A stretch of 64,000 nucleotides of DNA from Alcaligenes faecalis (lineage in GTDB: Bacteria; Pseudomonadota; Gammaproteobacteria; Burkholderiales; Burkholderiaceae_B). Below the pieces are notes generated by a model. It saw only the letters and a list, made by a program, of their open reading frames with translations. It had not been told where the DNA came from and ran no database searches. Below, piece after piece: positions 9,840-21,024 of this stretch. Location of the stretch: contig NZ_CP031747.1 in NCBI RefSeq assembly GCF_005311025.1, positions 4,067,870-4,131,869 of the forward strand, written 5' to 3'. The number at the start of each line of letters is the position of its first letter. Position 1 is the first letter of the stretch. A program made the position numbers and the translations under genes.

Positions 9840-10250
9840 ATGCAAACCTTCCAATGGATTATCGACGCCAACGGCGACGGCATATACAGCCTGAATGAGG
9901 TTCTCCAGACTCTGCGCTGGGCTTTTCGGATACCAGGCAGCCTGGTAGTTGAAACCTTGGGCTCCATCCCGGTTCTGTCTGATCTACTGCGTATCCAGGC
10001 TTCAGAAGCGACAGGCTACGCTTCTTTGCGAGGCGGACTGGTCAATATCCTGTCGTTATTCTTCTGGGCCGCACTCTGTCTCTGGTTTCTGGAAGTCAAC
10101 TCCAAGCCACGTGCAGAGCCTGCGCAGCGCAACGTACGCCATGCGCCACACTTGAACAAGCAACTGGATTCTGTGCACGGTCGGCAGCTACACGCGAACT
10201 ACAACCGGCGCCCTGTCCGCCATCGTCAGGTTGAACGCCATACCTTCTAG
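9840..10250 (+). CDS. Hypothetical membrane protein with an EF-hand-like loop
   Basis: I do not recognise this 136-residue protein. Residues 9-20 (DANGDGIYSLNE) fit the 12-residue EF-hand calcium loop: D, N, D, G at positions 1, 3, 5, 6 and E at 12; the usual aliphatic residue at position 8 is Tyr. A single hydrophobic stretch (VNILSLFFWAALCLWFL, about residues 72-88) suggests one membrane helix. The C-terminal 50 residues are rich in Arg, His, Gln and Asn with no clear fold. The ATG at 9840 follows AAAAGGAATTGTC, a good ribosome site; an upstream in-frame start at 9813 is less likely. It is an isolated gene about 300 bases from tRNA-Ser. Calcium binding is an inference from the motif only. 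Confidence 0.65.
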   Translation: MQTFQWIIDANGDGIYSLNEVLQTLRWAFRIPGSLVVETLGSIPVLSDLLRIQASEATGYASLRGGLVNILSLFFWAALCLWFLEVNSKPRAEPAQRNVRHAPHLNKQLDSVHGRQLHANYNRRPVRHRQVERHTF

Positions 10251-10426
10251 ATGCACTCATGCCCTCCTGCCGAAAAAGGAGAAACATGTGTTAAGAAAGG
10301 TAAACCCCTGGCATAGCGCATACGAGCCGTGTTGCGTTTGGAAGTGCTTTGCCAGGATTACCTAACGTTTGGACTACAGGTTTTAGGCAACAATCGCTGC
10401 AGCTAGTGTCATTAGAGGTGCAGCTT

Positions 10427-10735
10427 ATGAAAAAACTACTATTAGCCGGTTTAATGGCCTTGAGCACCAGCGCCGCCTCTGCGGGCGGTGTAAATGTCGA
10501 TATCAATGTCGGTATTCCGGGTATCGGTTACGGGCCGATCTACTACCCACCCGCTCATGTTGTGGAACGCCCGGTTTATGTCGCCCCACCCCCAGTGGTT
10601 TACCACCCGCCACGTTACGTCTATCGTCCCGGCTACGTGGAATATGGTCGCTCCAACAAGGAATGGCGCAAGGAGCAGCGACGCGCTCACAAGCGCTGGC
10701 GCAAACAGCAGGAGCGCTACTGGGATGATGACTAA
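10427..10735 (+). CDS. Small exported Pro/Tyr-rich protein with basic C-terminus
   Basis: The 102-residue product begins MKKLLLAGLMALSTSAASA, a clear Sec signal peptide with cleavage expected after residue 19. The mature part has three sections: a Gly/Ile-rich start (VDINVGIPGIGYG), a Pro/Tyr/Val-rich middle (YYPPAH, then PPPVVYHPPRYVYRPGY) and an Arg/Lys-rich end (RKEQRRAHKRWRKQQERYW) closing with Asp-Asp-Asp. Small proteins of this kind are common in Betaproteobacteria and have no assigned function. GAGGTG precedes the ATG at 10427; an open extension upstream lacks signal-peptide character. It ends at a terminator shared with serS. Confidence 0.8.
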   Translation: MKKLLLAGLMALSTSAASAGGVNVDINVGIPGIGYGPIYYPPAHVVERPVYVAPPPVVYHPPRYVYRPGYVEYGRSNKEWRKEQRRAHKRWRKQQERYWDDD

Positions 10736-10760
10736 TCCATCACTACGGAACCATGAATGA

Positions 10761-10798
10761 AAAAGGGCTGAGGACCACAAAGGTCATCAGCCCTTTTG
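10761..10798. terminator. Bidirectional terminator between the exported protein and serS
   Basis: A 12-bp stem with one mismatch (GGGCTGAGGACC with GGTCATCAGCCC) flanked by A's on the left and T's on the right, so it can end both converging transcripts. Confidence 0.8.
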
Positions 10799-10815
10799 CT
10801 ATTCAAGCAGAGGCG

Positions 10816-12162
<1,347 letters not shown>

Positions 12163-12303
12163 TTAATAGCCATATAGGTGATGGTTCAATCCCGATTGAT
12201 CTGGTGATTTTAACCACAAGCCACCACAAGCGCAGCACAGCGCAAGCAGTACTGAGGTATCGGGAAATACGGGGGTGACAGGTCAGGCAACGCCTGTCCT
12301 GTC

Positions 12304-13617
12304 TTAGGTGTCTTTTTTACCGGCCTGCTCATCCAGCTGACGCAGGCGCTCCATTTTTTCAGCAATCTTGATTTCCAGACCACGAGGCACAGGCTGATAC
12401 CAGTGGGGATCGGGAATGCCGTCCGGCAAGTAGGTCTCACCCGCCGCATAGGCATTAGGCTCGTCATGCGCATAGCGATACGCATGACCGTGGCCCAGCT
12501 CTTTCATCAGCTTGGTCGGCGCGTTGCGCAAATGCACTGGCACTTCGCGGCTTTTATCCTGCTTCACAAAGGCGCGGGCCTGGTTGTATGCCATATAACC
12601 GGCATTGCTCTTGGCTGCGATCGCCAGATAAATCACGGCCTGCCCCAGCGCCAGCTCTCCCTCGGGACTGCCCAGGCGCTCGAAGGTCAAGGCAGCATCG
12701 TTGGCAATTTGCATGGCGCGCGGATCGGCCAGACCGATATCTTCCCAAGCCATACGTATGATACGGCGCGACAAATAACGGGCATCTGCTCCGCCGTCCA
12801 GCATCCGGGTCAGCCAATACAAGGCAGCGTCCGGGTTGGAACCACGTACCGACTTATGCAAAGCAGAAATCTGGTCGTAGAAGTTGTCGCCCCCCTTGTC
12901 AAAACGCCGGGAGTTCAGGGTCAGAGCATTTTGCAGGAAGTCTGTCGTGACCAGCTCGGTGCCGGAAGTCTTGGCGGCCGTATTGGTCTGCTCCAGCAGG
13001 TTCAAAAAGCGTCGGGCATCGCCGTCGGCATAACTGATCAAGGTGTCGACGGCTTGATCCTCAAACTCCAGGCCATCCAGGGCATTTTGTTCCTGTACAC
13101 GGCGTAGCAGAAGTTTGAGTTCATCATCCGTCAGGGACTTGAGCACATAGACTTGCGCCCGCGACAGCAAGGCCGAATTAACCTCGAAGGACGGGTTTTC
13201 CGTGGTGGCACCAATAAAGGTCACCAAGCCGCTTTCAGCATAAGGGAGCAGCGCGTCTTGCTGAGACTTGTTAAAGCGGTGTATCTCGTCCACAAACAGG
13301 ATGGTGTGCTTGCCCATGGCCAGATTCTGCTGGGCCTGCTCCATGGCGGCTCGGATATCTTTCACGCCTGAAAAGACGGCGGACAAGGCGATGAACTCGC
13401 ATTCGAATGCACTGGCCGTCAAACGTGCCAACGTGGTTTTACCCACGCCGGGAGGCCCCCAGAAAATCATGGAGTGTGGTTTGCCGGACTGAAAAGCCAA
13501 ACGTAGTGGCTTGCCCTCGCCCAGCAAATGAGACTGCCCCACCACCTGATCCAGGGTTTTGGGGCGCAGTGCTTCGGCTAAAGGTGCGGCGGGTTCCTGA
13601 GCGAACAAATCACGCAT
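12304..13617 (-). CDS. rarA: Replication-associated recombination protein A (RarA/MgsA)
   Basis: An AAA+ ATPase that acts at stalled replication forks and interacts with single-strand binding protein. In the 437-residue product the Walker A motif GPPGVGKT is at residues 54-61, Walker B FVDEIHRFNKSQQD near 109-122, and the sensor 1 region GATTENPSFEVN follows. The C-terminal part contains the RarA-specific tetramerisation/DUF segments (MAWEDIGLADPRAM, then YLPDGIPDPHWYQPV). Length is as expected. It lies 123 bases after lolA and before serS on the same strand. Confidence 0.96.
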   Translation of the reverse strand: MRDLFAQEPAAPLAEALRPKTLDQVVGQSHLLGEGKPLRLAFQSGKPHSMIFWGPPGVGKTTLARLTASAFECEFIALSAVFSGVKDIRAAMEQAQQNLAMGKHTILFVDEIHRFNKSQQDALLPYAESGLVTFIGATTENPSFEVNSALLSRAQVYVLKSLTDDELKLLLRRVQEQNALDGLEFEDQAVDTLISYADGDARRFLNLLEQTNTAAKTSGTELVTTDFLQNALTLNSRRFDKGGDNFYDQISALHKSVRGSNPDAALYWLTRMLDGGADARYLSRRIIRMAWEDIGLADPRAMQIANDAALTFERLGSPEGELALGQAVIYLAIAAKSNAGYMAYNQARAFVKQDKSREVPVHLRNAPTKLMKELGHGHAYRYAHDEPNAYAAGETYLPDGIPDPHWYQPVPRGLEIKIAEKMERLRQLDEQAGKKDT

Positions 13618-13740
13618 GGCGATCGCCCTTCCTAAAATGGCAAGACCTGGCCAAGCGGACCAGGTCTGTATTGAAAACTTGTTTTGTCAAAGCCAGCCAA
13701 CACTGACCCTGACGATAGCTGCACAAAAACAGAATGTGCA

Positions 13741-14367
13741 TCAAGGCATGGAGACGACATCCACTCCGGCAGGAGCCTTGAACGTGAAGGTACCCAAGGT
13801 AATCCGAGGGTTCGGTTCCAAGCCGGTGAAGTCGATATACGTGGTTTGCCCGAACGAGTCCTGCAATTCCAGACGACGTGGCTCACGATCCTTGAAGCCG
13901 ATGTCTACGTAGGAAAAGCCGGCATCGCTTTGCAAAGGCGTGGCTCGGATCCACTCCAATCCATCCCGTGCATCTTGCTCAACCAGACGGAAGGAGTCTT
14001 CCAGATTGCCAGTACCAAACAAGATCGCAGCAGGCGAAGCGCCGATGGACTGGTCCACACCACGCTCGGTGACCTGGGCCAGATCCGGGTCGTATTGATA
14101 AAGCAGCTTGCCGTCAGACACGATCAACTGTTCATAAGGGCGTTGCACATGCCATTTGAACTGACCGGGACGCTGAAACACGAATTGCCCGGATTGCGGC
14201 GCACCTTTGGACTGGCCGTTGCTATCGACCGTACGCTGGGAAAACTCGCCCGTTGCAGCGCGCACATCTTGCACAAAAGAGCGCAATTGCTCGCTGGCCG
14301 AAGCAGCCATGGTCAAGGCAGGTGTAGCGGCCAGCAGCATGCTGGCCAGCAGTGTCTTAATCTTCAT
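13741..14367 (-). CDS. lolA: Outer-membrane lipoprotein carrier protein LolA
   Basis: A periplasmic chaperone that takes lipoproteins from the LolCDE ABC transporter to LolB at the outer membrane. The 208-residue precursor starts [20 protein letters not shown], a Sec signal peptide, and the mature part shows the LolA pattern: a first strand with [15 protein letters not shown], the conserved [13 protein letters not shown], and [12 protein letters not shown]. The ATG at 14365-14367 overlaps the 3' end of ftsK by 11 bases and follows AGGAGGTGCC, a very strong ribosome site, so the two are translationally coupled. ftsK-lolA-rarA is a conserved order across proteobacteria. Confidence 0.96.
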   Translation of the reverse strand: MKIKTLLASMLLAATPALTMAASASEQLRSFVQDVRAATGEFSQRTVDSNGQSKGAPQSGQFVFQRPGQFKWHVQRPYEQLIVSDGKLLYQYDPDLAQVTERGVDQSIGASPAAILFGTGNLEDSFRLVEQDARDGLEWIRATPLQSDAGFSYVDIGFKDREPRRLELQDSFGQTTYIDFTGLEPNPRITLGTFTFKAPAGVDVVSMP

Positions 14368-16732
14368 CTTTGGCACCTCCTGCGGGGACCAGAATTTCAC
14401 GGTTACCGTTGGGCTGCATGGCCGATACCAAACCGGCCTGCTCCATTTGTTCCAGCAGTCGGGCTGCCCGGTTATAACCGATACGCAAATGACGCTGCAC
14501 CGAGGAAATCGAAGCGCGACGATTCTTGATAATGACTTGAACAGCCTGGTCGTAAAGCGGGTCTGCTTCAGCGTCTGCCATGCCGGTCGCCGGGTTGACG
14601 CCGTCACCCGACTCACCTTCGACCGCACCTTCCAGCAGGCCTTCGATGTAATCGGGCTCGCCGTGTTCTTTCAGGTGCTCAACCACGCGGTGAACTTCCT
14701 CGTCGCTGACAAAAGCGCCGTGCACTCGTTTAGGCAAGCCTGTACCGGGAGGCAGATAGAGCATATCGCCCATGCCCAGCAAGGTTTCTGCCCCCATCTG
14801 ATCCAGAATGGTGCGCGAGTCGATCTTGGAGGACACCTGGAAAGCGATACGTGTCGGAATGTTTGCCTTGATCAGACCCGTAATTACGTCCACGCTAGGG
14901 CGCTGCGTAGCCAGAATCAGGTGAATACCAGCTGCTCTAGCTTTCTGAGCCAAACGGGCAATCAACTCTTCGATCTTCTTGCCCTGCACCATCATCAGGT
15001 CAGCCAGCTCGTCAATAATGACGACGATCATGGGCAGAACAGACAACGGCTCGGGCGCATCTGGCGTCAAGGAGAAAGGATTGGGGATAGGCTCTTCACG
15101 CTTTTGCGCTTCGCGTATCTTGGCGTTGAAACCGGCCAGATTGCGCACGCCCAGCTTGCTCATCAAGCGGTAGCGTTTTTCCATTTCGGCCACACACCAG
15201 TTCAAGGCATTGGACGCCAAGCGCATGTCCGTGACCACCGGCGCCAGCAAATGAGGAATGCCTTCATAGACACTCATTTCCAGCATCTTGGGGTCGATCA
15301 GGATCAGGCGCACATCTGCCGGGTCTGCCTTGTAGAGCAGCGACAGAATCATGGCGTTAATCCCCACGGACTTACCGGAGCCGGTTGTACCGGCCACCAG
15401 CAAGTGAGGCATCTTGGCCAGATCCGCCACCACAGGCTTGCCGGCAATATCCTTGCCCAAAGCCATGGTCAGCAAGGAAGCGCTGCTGTGATAGGTTTGC
15501 GAGCCAACGATTTCTTCCAGACGCACCATTTGGCGGCGAGGGTTGGGCAGTTCCAGGCCCATCAGGTTTTTTCCGGGAATGGTTTCCACCACCCGGATGC
15601 TGACCAGACTCAAGGCGCGGGCCAGGTCTTTGGCCAGATTCACGATCTGGCTACCCTTCACGCCCGTGGCAGGCTCAATCTCGTAGCGCGTAATGACCGG
15701 CCCCGCCTGGGCGGTCACTACCGTCACCGCAACACCGAAGTCCGACAATTTCTTTTCAATCAGGCGCGAGGTGAACTCAATGGTTTCCGGCGACACCGTC
15801 TCTACATTGTCAGAGGCGGGGTCCAGCAGGGACAGCGGAGGCAAATCGCCCGCTTCGCCAGCCTGACGAGGCGCCTTGAACAAGGTCTGCTGCTTTTCTT
15901 TCTCGACGCGCTCCGATTTGGGCACAGCCACAAAAGCAGGTTCGATACGCACAGGCTGTTCGTGTACCAGTTGCTCCTGCTTGGCGACCACGCTTTCCGT
16001 ACGCTCGGCACGTTTGACCTCGCCCACGCGACGATCCTGACGGGCCGACCACAAAGTCATCACACGGCGAATCGCCCCTTCGATGAAGCCGCCCAGACGT
16101 TCTGCCAACGTCAGCCAGGAGAAACCGAAAAACAAACTGGCCCCACCGGCGAGCAGGCCCATCAGCACCAGAGAGGCTCCACCAAAGCCTATCGAAGTTA
16201 CTAATAGTTGCGATAATAATTGGCCCAACTGCCCGCCAGCCCCCGCAGGGAGCTGCCATTGCTGGCCCAGGTCTTTAAAAAACAGCGATTCCAGGCCCAT
16301 GCTGCCCAGAAACAAAAAGAAAAAGCCTATGCCAATTTCCCAGCGCACCCGAGGCAGAACATCCTCGTTTTTAGTGCTGGGCAAGAGCAAAGCGGTCAGA
16401 CGGTAAAAGCCCACGGCCACGCGCTGCACCAGCAGCACCACCCAAAGCCAGGCCGTCAGACCAAATAGAAACAGGAGGAAATCGGCGATGTGGGCACCAA
16501 AGATGCCCCCGCCGTTTTGAGTCAGACCCGAGTGCACGGAATGCGACCAGCCGGGATCGCCCGGATCCCAGGTTGCCAGTACCAGGCCCAGCCAGGCTGC
16601 CAGAGCAGCGAAGATAATCCACCGTGCTTCGCGCAGCAGTCCTGTCAGGCGCTGTTGCAGGGCTGAAGGCCCATTACGCACATTTTTGGATGACCGGGAC
16701 GAACGAGGGGATGTTGCAGGTATTCTTGCCAT
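14357..16732 (-). CDS. ftsK: DNA translocase FtsK
   Basis: A septum-anchored DNA pump that moves chromosome ends and activates XerCD recombination at dif. The 791-residue product has four or five N-terminal membrane helices (about residues 40-195), a short linker, and the RecA-like motor with Walker [13 protein letters not shown] and Walker [24 protein letters not shown]. The C-terminal winged-helix gamma domain, which reads KOPS sites, is visible as [20 protein letters not shown]. At about 790 residues it has a short linker compared with Escherichia coli FtsK. I chose ATG 16730-16732 ([11 protein letters not shown]); a start 25 codons upstream would overlap the divergent trxB. Confidence 0.96.
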   Translation of the reverse strand: MARIPATSPRSSRSSKNVRNGPSALQQRLTGLLREARWIIFAALAAWLGLVLATWDPGDPGWSHSVHSGLTQNGGGIFGAHIADFLLFLFGLTAWLWVVLLVQRVAVGFYRLTALLLPSTKNEDVLPRVRWEIGIGFFFLFLGSMGLESLFFKDLGQQWQLPAGAGGQLGQLLSQLLVTSIGFGGASLVLMGLLAGGASLFFGFSWLTLAERLGGFIEGAIRRVMTLWSARQDRRVGEVKRAERTESVVAKQEQLVHEQPVRIEPAFVAVPKSERVEKEKQQTLFKAPRQAGEAGDLPPLSLLDPASDNVETVSPETIEFTSRLIEKKLSDFGVAVTVVTAQAGPVITRYEIEPATGVKGSQIVNLAKDLARALSLVSIRVVETIPGKNLMGLELPNPRRQMVRLEEIVGSQTYHSSASLLTMALGKDIAGKPVVADLAKMPHLLVAGTTGSGKSVGINAMILSLLYKADPADVRLILIDPKMLEMSVYEGIPHLLAPVVTDMRLASNALNWCVAEMEKRYRLMSKLGVRNLAGFNAKIREAQKREEPIPNPFSLTPDAPEPLSVLPMIVVIIDELADLMMVQGKKIEELIARLAQKARAAGIHLILATQRPSVDVITGLIKANIPTRIAFQVSSKIDSRTILDQMGAETLLGMGDMLYLPPGTGLPKRVHGAFVSDEEVHRVVEHLKEHGEPDYIEGLLEGAVEGESGDGVNPATGMADAEADPLYDQAVQVIIKNRRASISSVQRHLRIGYNRAARLLEQMEQAGLVSAMQPNGNREILVPAGGAKDED

Positions 16733-16740
16733 GGACTCAT

Positions 16741-17930
<1,190 letters not shown>

Positions 17931-17931
<1 letters not shown>

Positions 17932-17962
17932 AAAAAGACGGGCTGACAGCGCCGTCTTTTTA
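17931..17962. terminator. Bidirectional terminator between the trxB side and ybaK
   Basis: Perfect 9-bp stem AAAAGACGG (17933-17941) with CCGTCTTTT (17952-17960), A's before and T's after, serving both converging transcripts. Confidence 0.85.
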
Positions 17963-17981
17963 TACCTGCCGCTAAGTAAGA

Positions 17982-18476
17982 TCAGCCTTTTTCCAGACCG
18001 GCCTGCACTGGGCGCGCGCCCAGTTTGTCGATCAGAACCTGGGGATTGATACCCAGCAAATAGCCGCGTCGGCCACCATTGATGTAAATGGTGTCAAACT
18101 CCAGCAGTTCTTCTTCCAGCCATACGGGCATGGCCTTGCGGGTGGCAAAGGGCGAGGTGCCGCCAACCATATAGCCCGAATGGCGTTGAGCCACATCCGG
18201 TTTACAGGGGGCGATCTTTTTCGCGCCGGTTTGGCGGGCCAGATTCTTGGTGGAGACCTCACGGTCGCCGTGCATCACGATGATCAGGGGCTTGGCGCTT
18301 TCATCTTCCATGATCAGGGTCTTGGCCACCCGGTGCAGGTCCAGACCCAGCTGGGCTGCCGCTTCCATGGCTCCGCCATGATCGACATAGTTGTAGCTAT
18401 GCTCGGTAAAGGAAATGCCATTTTTACGTAGCCACTGTGTGGCCGGTGTTTCGCTAACGTGTTTTTCTTTAGCCAT
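17982..18476 (-). CDS. ybaK: Cys-tRNA(Pro)/Cys-tRNA(Cys) deacylase YbaK
   Basis: A trans-editing factor of the YbaK/EbsC family that hydrolyses Cys wrongly attached to tRNA-Pro. The 164-residue protein has the family's HSYNYVDHGGAMEAAAQLG start, the TLIMEDESAKPLIIVMHGDREVS core, and the conserved GYMVGGTSPFATRKAMPV segment that lines the active site; GGRRGYLLGINP closes the fold. It begins 15 bases after the xerD stop codon on the same strand, so the two are probably one transcript. Confidence 0.95.
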   Translation of the reverse strand: MAKEKHVSETPATQWLRKNGISFTEHSYNYVDHGGAMEAAAQLGLDLHRVAKTLIMEDESAKPLIIVMHGDREVSTKNLARQTGAKKIAPCKPDVAQRHSGYMVGGTSPFATRKAMPVWLEEELLEFDTIYINGGRRGYLLGINPQVLIDKLGARPVQAGLEKG

Positions 18477-18491
18477 ATCTTGGTCGTGCGC

Positions 18492-19388
18492 TCAGGCGCG
18501 TGGATGATGGGCTGCGTGCAAGGCTTTCAAGCGCTCACGTGCCACATGAGTATAAATCTGGGTCGTGGAAATGTCGGCGTGTCCCAATAGCATCTGCACC
18601 ACGCGCAAGTCGGCGCCGTGATTGAGCAAATGGGTCGCGAAAGCATGACGTAAAACGTGCGGGGACAAGGGGGCCAGAATACCGGCCTGAACCGCATATT
18701 TCTTGACGATCAACCAAAAAGACTGGCGGCTCATGCAAGTGCCGCGTCCTGTAATAAATACAAAGTCGCTGCGGCGATGGCCCAGCAAGGCAGGGCGGGA
18801 CTCCTGCATATAACGTTCGATCCAGTGCAGGGCCTCCTGTCCCAAAGGCACCAGCCTGTCCTTGCCCCCCTTGCCCTGGTCGATGCGCAGCACGCCATCG
18901 CTCAGGCTCAGGTTCTGCAAGGGCAGTTCAGTCAGTTCCGTGACGCGCAAACCGCTGGCATACAAGGTTTCCAGCATGCAGCGATCGCGCAGCCCCAAGG
19001 GATTATGTATGTCCGGGGCAGCCAGCAGGCGTTCTACCTGTTCTTCGGACAAGGTGTGCGGGACGCGTGGCGCCTGTCGGGCGCTGCTCAATTCCAGGCA
19101 GGGATCGTCCTGCCGCATGCCTTCTTGCACTGTCCAGTTGTAAAAGCGACGTAAGGTGGCCAGCCTGCGATTGGCTGTGCTGGCCTTGCTCTGATCTGCC
19201 TGGCTGGCCATCCATTCCCGCAAATCCTTGGCTTCCAACTGTTCCAGCGCTTTGCCTTCGCGCTCTTGTTGAGCCCATTCCTCCAGGCGTTCCAGATCCT
19301 GCCGATACGCTTGTTGGGTGTTGGCAGACAGGCCGTCCTGCAACCAGAGCATGGTGATGAAATCGGAAATCAGACTGGCTTGCGTCAT
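18492..19388 (-). CDS. xerD: Site-specific tyrosine recombinase XerD
   Basis: With XerC it resolves chromosome dimers at dif under control of FtsK, which is encoded about 2 kb away in this window. The 298-residue protein has the N-terminal SAM-like core-binding domain (residues 1-110) and a catalytic domain with the full set of residues: Arg148 (ASGLRVTEL), Lys173 (QGKGGKDR), His244 and Arg247 (SPHVLRHAFATHLL), His270 (LLGHADISTTQIYTH) and nucleophile Tyr279. Length and motifs fit XerD rather than an integron or phage integrase. It is divergent from modA. Confidence 0.95.
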   Translation of the reverse strand: MTQASLISDFITMLWLQDGLSANTQQAYRQDLERLEEWAQQEREGKALEQLEAKDLREWMASQADQSKASTANRRLATLRRFYNWTVQEGMRQDDPCLELSSARQAPRVPHTLSEEQVERLLAAPDIHNPLGLRDRCMLETLYASGLRVTELTELPLQNLSLSDGVLRIDQGKGGKDRLVPLGQEALHWIERYMQESRPALLGHRRSDFVFITGRGTCMSRQSFWLIVKKYAVQAGILAPLSPHVLRHAFATHLLNHGADLRVVQMLLGHADISTTQIYTHVARERLKALHAAHHPRA

Positions 19389-19509
19389 GAGTATGAAAAA
19401 TTCGGAAAGCGTGGCTGTTGGCGTGCTTTTGGGAGCCGGGATGAGGCAGGAAAGCCCTCATGCTATCACTCCGGGATGATGAGCTTCATTCAGTAGAGGG
19501 GTAGATTTG

Positions 19510-19533
19510 CGCTATATACCTATATATATTTCC
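19510..19533 (+). promoter_or_regulatory. Candidate ModE operator upstream of modA
   Basis: The sequence CGCTATATA, six bases, TATATTTCC fits the ModE consensus (CG-N-TATATA, N6, TATATA-N-CG) well on the left arm and partly on the right. It lies about 45 bases before the modA start, where it would block the promoter when ModE carries molybdate. A modE gene stands at the other end of the mod cluster. Confidence 0.7.
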
Positions 19534-19575
19534 TGATTATACTAATTCGTTACACCCGTCCCGGAGGAGAAAACA

Positions 19576-20325
19576 ATGTTCAAACGCGTCGTATCGGTAG
19601 CCGCCATATCCCTGTTTCTGCAAGGCACAGCACAAGCTGATGAGTTGGTTGTGGCTGCGGCTGCCAGCCTGACCAATGCTTTCAAGGAACTGGCAGGCCA
19701 GTTTGAGGCAGAGCACCCCGGCACCAAGGTGCTGACCAGCTTCGCCGCATCGGATGTATTGCTGCAGCAGATCGTTAATGGTGCTCCGGTGGATGTGTTT
19801 GCCTCGGCCGACCAGAAAGCCATGAACAAGGCAGAAGAGGCCAAGGCTGTGGATCCTGCTACCCGCAAGAATTTTGTGCAGAATCAGGTTGTGCTGATTG
19901 TGCCTAGCGACAACCCTGCCAAGGTTACGAACGCTGGCGATCTGGGCAAGGCGGAAGTCAAACGCGTTGCTTTGGGTAATCCGGCTGTCGTCCCTGTGGG
20001 ACGTTATACTCAGGCCGCTCTGGAGAAAGCCGGTCAGTGGGATGCGGTGAAACAGCGTGAAATTCTGGGCCAGAACGTGCGCCAGGTGCTGGATTATGTC
20101 GCTCGTGGTGAAGTGGAAGCCGGTTTCGTGTTCGCGACTGACGCGGCCATCATGAAAGACAAGGTGGAAGTGCTGGAAGTGCTCAAGACCACGGAACCTG
20201 TCACTTACCCGATCGCCTTGGTGCAGCGCGAAGGCCGTAATGACAAGGCTCAGGCTTTCCAGGATTTCGTCATGTCTGAATCCGGACAGCAAGTGCTGGC
20301 AAAATACGGTTTTGCCAAGCCTTGA
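19576..20325 (+). CDS. modA: Molybdate ABC transporter, periplasmic binding protein
   Basis: It captures molybdate (and tungstate) in the periplasm for ModBC. The 249-residue precursor has a signal peptide ending at about residue 21 (QGTAQA, then DELVVAAAASL). Family motifs are clear: AAASLTNAFKELAGQFE, FAASDVLLQQI and GAPVDVFASADQKAMN near the N-terminus, and GNPAVVPVGRYTQAAL plus the VEAGFVFATDA segment in the second lobe. GGAGGAG lies 6 bases before the ATG. It heads modABC and has the candidate ModE operator upstream. Confidence 0.96.
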   Translation: MFKRVVSVAAISLFLQGTAQADELVVAAAASLTNAFKELAGQFEAEHPGTKVLTSFAASDVLLQQIVNGAPVDVFASADQKAMNKAEEAKAVDPATRKNFVQNQVVLIVPSDNPAKVTNAGDLGKAEVKRVALGNPAVVPVGRYTQAALEKAGQWDAVKQREILGQNVRQVLDYVARGEVEAGFVFATDAAIMKDKVEVLEVLKTTEPVTYPIALVQREGRNDKAQAFQDFVMSESGQQVLAKYGFAKP

Positions 20326-20343
20326 TAGGATTTTGATAGCCGG

Positions 20344-21024
20344 ATGACTTCACTTTGGATTCCCCTGTGCTTATCGCTCAAGGTCGCCGGTTGGGCGACC
20401 TTGTTCGCCTGTGTGCTGGGTATAGGGGTGGCCTATGCCTTGTCACGCTGGCAGTCGCGTTGGTGTGACCTGCTTGATTCCATCCTGACCTTGCCCATGG
20501 TTTTGCCGCCTACCGTCATCGGCTATTACCTGCTGGTCTTGCTGGGTCGGCGCAGTGCCTTTGGGCAATGGCTCTCCAGCATGGGCATTGAGCTGGTCTT
20601 TACCTGGCAGGGGGCGGTGATTGCCGCCACTGTCGTGGCCTTTCCCATGATTTTGAAGGCAGCGCGTGCGGCTTTTGAGGACGTGGACCCCCGCCTGGAA
20701 AATGCGGCCAGCGTGCTGGGCCTGAAACCCCTGGCCATCTTCTTTCGTGTCAGCCTGCCTTTGGCAGCGCGTGGCATCATGGCAGGCGTTTTGCTGGCCT
20801 TTGCCCGCGCTTTGGGCGAGTTCGGCGCTACGTTGATGATCGCGGGCAGCATACCGGGGCGCACCCAAACCATGTCCATCGCCATTTACGAGGCAGTCCA
20901 GGCAGGGGAGGATCAGCAGGCATTGGTGCTGGTCGCTATTATTTCGATTACTTGTGTGCTGGTCCTGTGGAGTACCAGTGCCTTGTCACCCCGTCACGTA
21001 CGCCGTAAAAGAGGGATGCAATGA
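20344..21024 (+). CDS. modB: Molybdate ABC transporter permease
   Basis: The 226-residue inner-membrane subunit forms the molybdate channel. It has about five hydrophobic helices and the EAA loop that contacts ModC, seen as ENAASVLGLKPLAIFFRVSLPLA followed by ALGEFGATLMIAGSIPGRTQT, which is diagnostic for ModB/CysTW-type permeases. It starts 18 bases after modA and overlaps modC by 4 bases (ATGA), so the three are one operon with translational coupling. Confidence 0.96.
   Translation: MTSLWIPLCLSLKVAGWATLFACVLGIGVAYALSRWQSRWCDLLDSILTLPMVLPPTVIGYYLLVLLGRRSAFGQWLSSMGIELVFTWQGAVIAATVVAFPMILKAARAAFEDVDPRLENAASVLGLKPLAIFFRVSLPLAARGIMAGVLLAFARALGEFGATLMIAGSIPGRTQTMSIAIYEAVQAGEDQQALVLVAIISITCVLVLWSTSALSPRHVRRKRGMQ

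Noticed and set aside
9623-9898. A 91-codon frame upstream of the EF-hand-like gene
   Set aside because: No ribosome site or motif, and it overlaps the better-supported start at 9840 in another frame.
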